Shown in pieces: positions 7,645 to 14,200 of a stretch of 29,209 bases of DNA; the first letter of the stretch is position 1, and every line of letters starts with the position of its first letter. The translations under genes were made by a program, and so were the position numbers. The DNA comes from CAYNFT01 sp964396535. Its GTDB lineage: Bacteria; Chloroflexota; Dehalococcoidia; Dehalococcoidales; UBA2162. The stretch spans positions 1 through 29,209 of the forward strand of contig CAYNFT010000015.1 of the NCBI GenBank assembly GCA_964396535.1, given 5' to 3'. Under the pieces are notes generated by a model. The model did no database searches. It was not told where the DNA came from and worked only from the letters and a program-made list of their open reading frames with translations.

Positions 7645-8577
7645 ATGTATAAAAGAATGCTTGTTCCACTGGATGGCTCGGAGCTTGCTGAGGTAGTCTT
7701 CAGTTATGCCAAAGAACTTGCTGGAAGGCTAGACATAGACATAATTTTACTTCATGTTTCTGCTCCGGCGTCAACTCAATTCATCCCGATGCGCCGAGCC
7801 TATGTCGAGCGAGCGACGAGGATTGTTAAGCGTCAGGCACAAGAGGTTCAAAAAAAGATAGGTATTCAGCCAGAAGGTAAACCAATTGAAGTGCGAGGTG
7901 AATTGATCGAGGGCTACCCTGCCGATGAAATCCTCCATTATGCTGAAGAGAATGAGGTTGGCCTGATTCTAATGGCAACCCGTGGTCACTCGGGACTCAG
8001 GCGTTGGAGCTTAGGGAGCGTGGCGGGTAAAGTCCTCAGTGCATCAAAGATTCCTGTTTGGCTTGTTCAAGCTGGGGTTCCCGAAGAGACTCCTTATGAC
8101 AAATGGCCAAAAATAACAATACTTGCACCACTGGATGGCTCAGAGCTGGCTGAATCGGTGCTTCCCCATGTCGAAGTGCTGGCAAAACAGCGAGGTGCTG
8201 AGCCGGTGGATGTGATCCTGCTCAGAGTTTCCGAGCCCGTGACTATGCCCTCGTATTATAGTCCTGAACTTTCTGGGATATCTCTGAACTGGGGGGAGTT
8301 TATGCAGCAAGAGGAAGTTAGGCGTAAGAAGATAGCTAATGAGTACCTAGCTAAAGTAGAGAAGCGGCTTAAAGATAGCAACATTAGTGTGCGGTCAGAG
8401 GTGCTGGGGGGTCAAGCCACCGATGAAATTGTTGATTATGCCAATAAGAGTCCGTTTACCATAATTGTTATGGCAACTCACGGGCGCTCCGGGTTAAGCA
8501 GGCTGGTCTATGGGAGTGTCGCCGCAAATGTTATACACGGAGTCCCCAGCCCAATATTTCTGGTAAAGCCGCAATAA
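7645..8577 (+). CDS. Tandem-domain universal stress protein (UspA family)
   Basis: Two Usp domains in 310 residues, about 1-145 and 155-310. Each begins with a strand and the motif PLDGSELAE (residues 8-16 and about 168-176) and ends with the ATP-loop pattern MAT-R/H-G-(9 residues)-GSVA (TRGHSGLRRWSLGSVA; THGRSGLSRLVYGSVA), where Ala replaces the first Gly of the classical G-2x-G-9x-G(S/T) pattern, as in many members. Such proteins bind ATP and act in stress tolerance; no partner can be named. It has its own strong ribosome site (CAGGAGGTGGG) and sits between ilvN and leuA in the same orientation. Confidence 0.92.
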   Translation: MYKRMLVPLDGSELAEVVFSYAKELAGRLDIDIILLHVSAPASTQFIPMRRAYVERATRIVKRQAQEVQKKIGIQPEGKPIEVRGELIEGYPADEILHYAEENEVGLILMATRGHSGLRRWSLGSVAGKVLSASKIPVWLVQAGVPEETPYDKWPKITILAPLDGSELAESVLPHVEVLAKQRGAEPVDVILLRVSEPVTMPSYYSPELSGISLNWGEFMQQEEVRRKKIANEYLAKVEKRLKDSNISVRSEVLGGQATDEIVDYANKSPFTIIVMATHGRSGLSRLVYGSVAANVIHGVPSPIFLVKPQ

Positions 8578-8603
8578 TTTGATTCTATAACGCCCTGAAG
8601 CGC

Positions 8604-8693
8604 ATGGACGAAGAGCACCTCATTGAAGAAGTTGGTGATGAACTGCGCCAGATGATGCCCTGGCTGAAGGGAAGTAACTGGTTAAGCGGGTAA
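8604..8693 (+). CDS. Possible small ORF or gene remnant upstream of leuA
   Basis: ATG at 8604 begins a 29-codon frame (MDEEHLIEEVGDELRQMMPW then LKGSNWLSG, stop TAA at 8691). The same frame is open seven codons further upstream (FYNALKR). It is charged and helix-prone with codon use like real genes, but there is no ribosome site and I do not recognise it. It could be the end of a decayed gene or a small protein. Confidence 0.25.
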   Translation: MDEEHLIEEVGDELRQMMPWLKGSNWLSG

Positions 8694-8763
8694 GAAATTG
8701 TTTGAAATCGAAAATAGAAAGACTGAAACTCTGTTAGCATATTTTAATATATTTATCCTCGCC

Positions 8764-8855
8764 GGGAGAAATAAACTCCTCCTTACTAACCCCTCTCCTT
8801 ATACTGTGGAGAGGGGGCAAACCTGTTTTACTCTAGAGAATTTCTCCCAGGGAGG
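8764..8855 (+). promoter_or_regulatory. Potential structured leader of leuA
   Basis: A 9-bp hairpin CCCCTCTCC (8790-8798) / GGAGAGGGG (8808-8816) is enclosed by GGGAGAAAT (8764-8772) and its exact inverse ATTTCTCCC (8840-8848). CTCCTCC (8776-8782) is complementary to the GGAGG (8851-8855) that serves as leuA ribosome site. No U-run follows the hairpin, so it is not a classical terminator. It may instead be a decayed copy of the intergenic hairpin repeats seen elsewhere here. Confidence 0.35.
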
Positions 8856-8860
8856 ACACT

Positions 8861-10378
8861 ATGGATAAAGTAACTATTTTTGATACTACCTTGAGGGATG
8901 GGGAGCAGGCGGCGGGAGGCACGCTGAATGTCCGGGAAAAGCTGGAGATAGCCAGGCAACTGGAGAAGCTTGGTGTAGATGTTATTGAGGCTGGCTTTCC
9001 GGTAACCTCGCCGGGTGATTTTGAGGCAGTGAGTCTCATTGCTAAAGAGGTTCGCACCCCTGCAATTTGTGTTTTAACCCATGCTAATCTTGAAGCTGTA
9101 GACCAGAGCTGGGAAGCAGTCAAAGGAGCTGAGCGACCACGAATTCATATAGTTCTCTCATCTTCAGATATACACCTCTTCTATCAACTCAGGAAGAGCC
9201 GTGAGGAAATCTTAGAGATGTCCTGTAACACGGTTGCACGTGCCAGAAAATACTGTGATGACATCGAGTTCTCAGCAATGGACGCCAGTAGAACCGAGCC
9301 TGAATATATCTACCAAATCCTGCAAGCAGTCATTGACGCTGGGGCTACTACGGTCAATATCCCTGATACCGTAGGCTATGCCATGCCTGACCAGTTCGGT
9401 GCTCTTATTGGGCGAGTCTTTGAGAATGTCCCCAATATTGACCGTGCGGTCGTCAGTGTTCACTGTCATAATGACTTGGGACTGGCGGTAGCCAATAGCC
9501 TGGAAGCGCTCAAGCGAGGTGCCCGGCAGGTGGAGTGCACCATTAACGGCATCGGGGAAAGGGCTGGTAATGCCTCACTTGAGGAAATTGTGATGACTAT
9601 CAAGACCCGCCAGGACTTTTTCAACCTGACTACCAGTATTGATACCACACAGATTTATAGAACCAGCCGACTGGTAAGTGAGCTGACCGGTTTTGCGGTT
9701 CAGGCTAACAAGGCTATTGTTGGCGCCAATGCCTTCCGCCATTCGTCAGGTCTTCACATAGACGGTGTCATCAAGATGCCGAAAACCTTTGAAATAATGG
9801 ACCCCAAGATAGTAGGCATACCGGCCAGCAGTCTGGTACTGGGTAAAACCAGCGGGCGGCATGCCTTCAGGGAGAGACTGGCAGAACTGGGCTACAGCCT
9901 GTCTGATGAAGACTTTGCTCGTGCCTTCGCTGCCTTCAAAGAGCTAGCCGATAAGAAGAAAGAGGTTACCGATAAGGATATTGAGTCCCTTGTTGCCGAA
10001 GAGCAGCGCACTGTGTCCGAGGTTTATCACCTTGACCGCATCCAGGTAACCTGCGGGGATAGAGGTATTCCCACCGCTGCTATCAGGCTAGTTGCGCCAG
10101 GTGGCCAGATATTGGCTGACGCGGCTCTGGGTACAGGCCCGGTTGATGCCGTTTACAAGGCAATTAATAGGCTCGTGGGAGTGCCTAATGAACTCACCGA
10201 ATTTAGTGTTAAATCAGTAACTGAAGGGATTGATGCCATTGGTGAGGTGCTGATAAGGATAGAGAGCGATGGTGTAACCTATACCGGGCGGGGTGCTGAT
10301 ACTGATATCGTTGTCGCCAGTGCCAAGGCTTATATAAATGCCCTTAATCGGTTGTTGGCTGCTAAGAAAGCCAGTTGA
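8861..10378 (+). CDS. leuA: 2-isopropylmalate synthase
   Basis: Condenses 2-ketoisovalerate with acetyl-CoA, the first committed step to leucine. The 505 residues contain the HMGL-like catalytic barrel with the signature IFDTTLRDGEQAAGG (residues 5-19), the metal-binding HCHNDLGLAVANS, and the NGIGERAGNASLEE stretch, followed by the communication region (SGLHIDGVIK) and, from about residue 390, the LeuA dimer/allosteric domain (GPVDAVYKAINR), which normally senses leucine. The DTTLRDGEQ-A signature and HxxSGxHxDG region fit LeuA better than citramalate synthase, which is a separate gene downstream. Ribosome site AGGGAGG, seven bases before ATG. Stop is TGA. Confidence 0.95.
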   Translation: MDKVTIFDTTLRDGEQAAGGTLNVREKLEIARQLEKLGVDVIEAGFPVTSPGDFEAVSLIAKEVRTPAICVLTHANLEAVDQSWEAVKGAERPRIHIVLSSSDIHLFYQLRKSREEILEMSCNTVARARKYCDDIEFSAMDASRTEPEYIYQILQAVIDAGATTVNIPDTVGYAMPDQFGALIGRVFENVPNIDRAVVSVHCHNDLGLAVANSLEALKRGARQVECTINGIGERAGNASLEEIVMTIKTRQDFFNLTTSIDTTQIYRTSRLVSELTGFAVQANKAIVGANAFRHSSGLHIDGVIKMPKTFEIMDPKIVGIPASSLVLGKTSGRHAFRERLAELGYSLSDEDFARAFAAFKELADKKKEVTDKDIESLVAEEQRTVSEVYHLDRIQVTCGDRGIPTAAIRLVAPGGQILADAALGTGPVDAVYKAINRLVGVPNELTEFSVKSVTEGIDAIGEVLIRIESDGVTYTGRGADTDIVVASAKAYINALNRLLAAKKAS

Positions 10379-10507
10379 AGATTCTTTTTACTTCGGCTAG
10401 ATGTTTTACCTGATTCTCATGAGTGAATCCTCACGGGCTATGCCTTATCCTATTCGACTCGCACAAGCAAAAACGTAATGAGAGGACATTTATTAAGGGT
10501 AGATTGA

Positions 10508-10570
10508 AGGGGCTTCGCCCCTCTCAAAAAATACTTTCTCCCTTCCCCTTAACAAGGGGAAGGGAGAAAG
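10508..10570 (+). repeat. Composite intergenic hairpin element A
   Basis: Two hairpins 11 bases apart: AGGGGC-TTC-GCCCCT (10508-10522) and a perfect 17-bp stem (10534-10550 with 10554-10570) with loop AAC and core CTTCCCCTT/AAGGGGAAG. A second element with the same two modules and the same 11-base spacing, in mirrored order, lies at 22862-22920. It lies in the 290-base leuA-leuC gap, which otherwise has no convincing gene. Confidence 0.8.
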
Positions 10571-10602
10571 GGAATAGGGTTATAAAAATTATTAGGTTGA
10601 GG

Positions 10603-10630
10603 TTGATAAAAAATCTCTAATGACTATATT
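10603..10630 (+). promoter_or_regulatory. Candidate promoter for leuC
   Basis: TTGATA (10603-10608), 16-base spacer, TATATT (10625-10630), each five of six consensus bases, with the leuC GTG 38 bases further on. It would let leuC-cimA be transcribed separately from ilv-leuA. The region GAGGTTGATAAAAAATCT (10599-10616) matches 17 of 18 bases of 2130-2147. Confidence 0.45.
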
Positions 10631-10668
10631 GAAAAAATTTTAGTAGGAGTAAAAGAAAGGGAACTACG

Positions 10669-11919
10669 GTGACTTTAGTTGAAAAGATACTGGCTGCTCA
10701 TTCTGATAGAGAAAAGGTAAGTCCGGGTGAATTCATCAATGCCAGGGCAGACCTTATTCTGGCCAATGATATTACCGCCCCTATTGCCATAAAGGAGTTC
10801 CAGCGAATCGGGATTGATAGAGTTTTTGACTCACAAAAGATAGTGATGGTGGCTGACCACTTTGTGCCGAATAAGGACATTCTATCTGCCGAGCAGGTCA
10901 AGCTGATGCGTGGCTTCTGCTATGAGCAGGGTATTACCTGCTTTGATGTAGGCCAGATGGGCATCGAGCATGCGCTATTACCCGAGCAGGGCTTGGTGCT
11001 GCCTGGAGATGTGGTTATCGGAGCGGATTCCCATACCTGTACCTACGGTGCTGTTGGTGCCTTTGCCACCGGTATGGGTTCAACTGATATTGCCGCAGCT
11101 ATGGCTACCGGAGATATCTGGATGAAGGTCCCGCCTACCATCAAATTTATCTACCACGGCAATCCGGGGAAATGGGTGGGAGGCAAGGACTTAATCCTGT
11201 ACACCATCGGTAATATTGGAGTGGATGGTGCTCTCTATTCTGCAATGGAGTTTACTGGCGAGGCTATAGATGCCCTGCCTGTGGACGGACGATTTACTAT
11301 GGCAAATATGGCTATTGAAGCCGGAGCCAAAACGGGTATATTCATGGTGGATGGCAAAACATTGGACTACATAAAGCTGCGGGCAAAACGCCCCTACACG
11401 GTATATGAACCAGATGATGATGCCGAATATGCACAGGTTATTGAATATGATGTTTCGTCCCTTGAACCCCAGGTTGCCCTACCTCACCTGCCATCTAATG
11501 TTAAACCGGTTAGCCAGGTGAGGGGGATAGAAATTGACCAGGCAGTAATCGGTAGTTGCACCAATGGTCGCCTAGAAGATTTGCGGCTTGCCGCCCAGAT
11601 ATTAAGGGGAAGAAAGGTGCATCCGAAAGTGCGTTGCATTATTATTCCTGGTACCCAGCAAATATATCTTGATGCCCTTAAGGAAGGGCTGATAGAAATT
11701 TTCATCAATGCTGGGGCAGCGGTAAGCACCCCGACCTGTGGACCGTGTCTCGGCGGTCATATGGGTGTTCTGGCTGCAGGCGAGCGCTGTATCTCCACCA
11801 CCAACCGCAACTTTGTTGGCAGAATGGGCAGCCCCAAGTCAGAGGTCTATCTGGCGAATCCTGCCGCCGCCGCCGCCAGCGCAGTAACAGGCAGAATTGC
11901 CAGTCCGGAAGAAGTTTAG
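10669..11919 (+). CDS. leuC: 3-isopropylmalate dehydratase large subunit (also citraconate/methylmalate)
   Basis: With LeuD isomerises 2- to 3-isopropylmalate, and here most likely also citramalate to 3-methylmalate for isoleucine. The 416 residues match the short LeuC/HACN-large subfamily common in archaea and thermophiles, rather than the roughly 465-residue E. coli type. Visible are GADSHTCTYGAVGAFATGMGSTDIA, and the three 4Fe-4S cysteines in GSCTNGR (about residue 293) and TCGPCLGG (about 354 and 357), followed by STTNRNFVGRMGSP. The start is GTG with AAAGGG seven bases upstream. Its partner leuD lies 1.8 kb downstream, unusually far apart. Confidence 0.95.
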   Translation: MTLVEKILAAHSDREKVSPGEFINARADLILANDITAPIAIKEFQRIGIDRVFDSQKIVMVADHFVPNKDILSAEQVKLMRGFCYEQGITCFDVGQMGIEHALLPEQGLVLPGDVVIGADSHTCTYGAVGAFATGMGSTDIAAAMATGDIWMKVPPTIKFIYHGNPGKWVGGKDLILYTIGNIGVDGALYSAMEFTGEAIDALPVDGRFTMANMAIEAGAKTGIFMVDGKTLDYIKLRAKRPYTVYEPDDDAEYAQVIEYDVSSLEPQVALPHLPSNVKPVSQVRGIEIDQAVIGSCTNGRLEDLRLAAQILRGRKVHPKVRCIIIPGTQQIYLDALKEGLIEIFINAGAAVSTPTCGPCLGGHMGVLAAGERCISTTNRNFVGRMGSPKSEVYLANPAAAAASAVTGRIASPEEV

Positions 11920-11945
11920 ACTAAGGTGCAAGGAGGTGGGCAAAA

Positions 11946-12452
11946 ATGAGGGTGCAGAAGTCTATCGAAATTGCCGCGCCGCCAGAAAAAATCTGGCCCT
12001 TCCTGGTCGAGCCTGAAAAAATCCTGAAGTGGTGTATTACTTTCCAGAAATTCGAATACACCAGTGAGAAGCATAGCGGTATAAATACGACTTTTTATAT
12101 AGAGGAAAAAGCTGGCCCGATGCCACTTATGAAACTGAACTTCAGGGTTACGGAATGGGTACAGAACGAGAGACTTGCCTTCAGGATGACCGACGGAACT
12201 GGTGTAAAGGCATATGAACAGGGCTGGACCCTTAGAGCTAATCCGGCTGGCAGCAGATTTACCTTCATCGAGGATGTCGAACTACCCTATGGCACTATTG
12301 GCAAGCTTATCGGTGTTATCGGACAGCAGAGTTCGGCGGCTAATGCAAAGAAGATGCTGGTCATACTGAAGAGCCTTGCTGAAGGGAAGAAGGTTGAAGG
12401 GGATGAAGAGGAGGAAGAGGAAGGGACTAATGATAAGGTAAAGGACGGTTAG
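11946..12452 (+). CDS. SRPBCC/START-like (polyketide cyclase-type) domain protein
   Basis: A 168-residue protein of the Bet v 1-like SRPBCC fold, which binds hydrophobic ligands in a cavity. The N-terminus VQKSIEIAAPPEKIWPFLVEPEKILKW is the characteristic start, and a C-terminal helix runs about residues 122-145. The last twenty or so residues are a low-complexity acidic tail (GDEEEEEEG) ending in a charged stretch, outside the fold. The ligand is not predictable. It has a strong ribosome site (AAGGAGGTGGG) and lies 26 bases after leuC, the first of three genes separating leuC and leuD. Confidence 0.8.
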   Translation: MRVQKSIEIAAPPEKIWPFLVEPEKILKWCITFQKFEYTSEKHSGINTTFYIEEKAGPMPLMKLNFRVTEWVQNERLAFRMTDGTGVKAYEQGWTLRANPAGSRFTFIEDVELPYGTIGKLIGVIGQQSSAANAKKMLVILKSLAEGKKVEGDEEEEEEGTNDKVKDG

Positions 12453-12479
12453 GAAGGCGAAACTCTCTACTAAAAAATT

Positions 12480-12505
12480 CCTCCTCTCATTGAAAGGAGG
12501 GGAGG
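12480..12505 (+). repeat. Short intergenic hairpin
   Basis: CCTCCTCTC (12480-12488) pairs with GAGGGGAGG (12497-12505), one G-U pair, loop ATTGAAAG. It sits between the SRPBCC gene and the MGMT-like gene and resembles the pyrimidine/purine-arm hairpins at 8790-8816, 10534-10570 and 22862-22892. No U-run follows. Confidence 0.5.
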
Positions 12506-12523
12506 ATTAAGGGGGTGCAGTTA

Positions 12524-13003
12524 ATGGCTAAGCTCAAAAAGTCATGGCGGGAGAAACTGGCCGACAGCAAAGATTTCCCAAAGGTAGTAGAAATCACTGA
12601 AAACATGAGCCAGAGGTGGGGGACAGGCACGGTTGTTATCCCGGCACCGCTGGAAGTGGATGAAATTATGAGGAAGGTTCCAAGAGGCAAACTTATCACC
12701 ATAAACCAGATTAGAGAGGTGGTGGCTAAAAGACACGGCGCCACCATTGGCTGACCGATAACCACCGGCATCTTTGCCGGGATTGCGGCTCGTGCAGCCG
12801 CTGAGGATGCGGAAGAGGGCAAAACTGATATTACTCCTTACTGGCGGACGCTGAAATCCAAAGGGGAACTCAACGAAAAATACCCCGGCGGACTTGAAGA
12901 CCAGGCTGCCCGCCTCACAGACGAGGGCCACGCCATCGAGCTTGGCAAAAACAAAAAACCCCGCAAAGTAAAAGACTTCGGAAAAGCCCTGGTGAGGGTT
13001 TAG
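12524..13003 (+). CDS. MGMT-like protein with in-frame TGA at the conserved Cys position (candidate selenoprotein or fresh pseudogene)
   Basis: Starting at ATG 12524 (GGGGGTG six bases upstream) the frame reads MAKLKKSWREKLADSKDFPK and continues through RWGTGTVVIPAP and VPRGKLITINQIREVVAKRH to GATIG, then TGA at 12752-12754 (codon 77). The same frame continues as PITTGIFAGIAARAAAED, then TPYWRTLKSKGELNEKYPGG, to TAG at 13001, 159 codons in all. This is the family annotated as MGMT (alkylguanine methyltransferase DNA-binding domain-like), whose members, from memory, read GATIGCPITTGIF; the TGA replaces that Cys exactly, with no shift. A 6-bp hairpin GCGGCT-CGTGC-AGCCGC (12785-12801) starts 30 bases after the TGA, its loop 36 bases after, with G second in the loop, within the spacing rules for bacterial SECIS elements. 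A second hairpin, CCGGC/GCCGG, is at 12765-12780. Function of the family is not established. Confidence 0.7.
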
Positions 13004-13010
13004 GTACCAA

Positions 13011-13700
13011 ATGGATTGGGGAACTTCTATTCTCGGAAGTTTAATAAGCGCACTCATTGCAATTACTTTTGTTATCTTTATAGAGAAAAAACGAAAACCG
13101 AAGCTTAGTTTAAGCATAAGAGGAACTCGTACTAGAGTTTATGAAGATAATGTAGATAGACCAGCTAAAACTTTAAGGGTTTGCGAGTTAGATTTAAGGA
13201 ATCATAATTTGTGCAGATTTTTAAAGTGGTTTATGTCTAGGAATGTGGCAGTTCATTGTTACGGATATATAACTTTTCATAATGAAAACGGGGATAATGT
13301 AAAAAACCAAATGCCTATAAAATGGGCAAAGCTGCCAAGAGTAGAAGTCCATCCAGGAGGAATAAGAGTCGAACACTCTCTATCTGAAATATTATACATG
13401 GATGTTCACCCAGGAGAGGAAGAGACTTTGCAGGTGGCAGTTAGATTTGACGATGATTCTGAATGCTATGGGTGGAACAATGAAAGCTACTATTATTCGT
13501 GGCGTAATCAAAATTGGAAGCTTGATGGCCCTGAAGATTACTTCGTCAAGATAAAAATTATTTCTGCTGGTTTACGTTGTGGAGACGTATTCAAATTACA
13601 CATTGGCAAAGACCCTGATGATTTCAAATTGGAAGAGGTTGAAAAAGTAGAAAGAGATAGAATTTTAAAAATTCAAGAAATTGAGGAGCAATATTTATAA
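13011..13700 (+). CDS. Unknown protein with one N-terminal membrane segment
   Basis: I do not recognise this 229-residue protein. Residues about 7-24 (ILGSLISALIAITFVIFI) form one membrane segment, followed by KKRKPK, which suggests a cytoplasmic C-terminal domain. That domain is beta-rich by eye, with a Tyr/Trp-rich stretch (SYYYSWRNQNW, about residues 162-172) and a charged helical tail. Base use is clearly A+T-richer than in leuC and leuD, with many AAA, ATA and TTT codons, which suggests transfer. Its stop overlaps the leuD ATG by one base (TAATG), so it is nevertheless translated in step with leuD. Confidence 0.75.
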   Translation: MDWGTSILGSLISALIAITFVIFIEKKRKPKLSLSIRGTRTRVYEDNVDRPAKTLRVCELDLRNHNLCRFLKWFMSRNVAVHCYGYITFHNENGDNVKNQMPIKWAKLPRVEVHPGGIRVEHSLSEILYMDVHPGEEETLQVAVRFDDDSECYGWNNESYYYSWRNQNWKLDGPEDYFVKIKIISAGLRCGDVFKLHIGKDPDDFKLEEVEKVERDRILKIQEIEEQYL

Positions 13701-14200
13701 TGCTAAAAGGCAAAGTCCATAAATACGGGGCGGATGTTAATACCGATGTGATTGTGCCGGCTCGCTACCTTTACCTGTCTGAGGCGAAAGAGCTGGCAGA
13801 GCACTGTATGGAAGATATAGACGCCGAGTTTTTGTCCAGAGTTCAAACAGGGGATATAATGGTGGCAACCACCAACTTCGGCTGCGGCTCTTCGCGGGAG
13901 CATGCCCCAATGGCTATTAAAGCGGCTGGTATCTCCTGTATAATAGCCAAGAGCTTCGCCCGCATCTTCTTCCGCAATGCCATAAATATCGGCTTGCCGC
14001 TGCTTGAGTGCGAGGAAGCGGTGGATAATATAGAGGCTGGTGATACAGTGGAGGTTGATTTGTCCGGTGGTACCATTAAAAATCTGAACAATGGTAAGAC
14101 TTTCACTGCTAAGCCATACCCCGATTTTATGGCTGAGCTTATCGCTGCTGGCGGGCTTATTGAACATACCAAAAAGAGGCTAGAAAGTAGGAGGAGTTAA
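13700..14200 (+). CDS. leuD: 3-isopropylmalate dehydratase small subunit
   Basis: Swivel-domain partner of LeuC. The 166 residues match the short LeuD/HACN-small type: KVHKYGADVNTDVIVPARYL at the start, the substrate-loop motif NFGCGSSREHAP near residues 55-66, and IIAKSFARIFFRNAINIGLPLLE. It overlaps the unknown membrane gene upstream by one base and leuB downstream by one base (TAATG), so all three are probably translationally coupled. It is the correct size partner for the 416-residue LeuC. Confidence 0.95.
   Translation: MLKGKVHKYGADVNTDVIVPARYLYLSEAKELAEHCMEDIDAEFLSRVQTGDIMVATTNFGCGSSREHAPMAIKAAGISCIIAKSFARIFFRNAINIGLPLLECEEAVDNIEAGDTVEVDLSGGTIKNLNNGKTFTAKPYPDFMAELIAAGGLIEHTKKRLESRRS

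Noticed and set aside
8578..8860. T-box riboswitch before leuA
   Set aside because: No specifier-loop architecture, no T-box core such as TGGNACCGCG, and no terminator with a U-run.
10401..10478. ORF MFYLILMSESSRAMPYPIRL continuing to QAKT as a leader peptide for leuC
   Set aside because: Only one Leu-Ile-Leu run, no terminator of attenuator type after it other than the dispersed hairpin repeat, and no ribosome site.
10423..10620. 65-codon ORF over the leuA-leuC gap
   Set aside because: It reads straight through the two palindromes of element A and has repeat-derived, low-quality protein sequence.
12515..12754. Treating 12515-12754 as a complete 79-residue gene
   Set aside because: Family-like coding sequence continues in the same frame for 82 codons past the TGA, so the short product would be half a domain.
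12542..13117. 191-codon minus-strand ORF across the MGMT-like gene and membrane gene
   Set aside because: The plus strand carries clear protein-family sequence across the same bases; the minus product has no family features.
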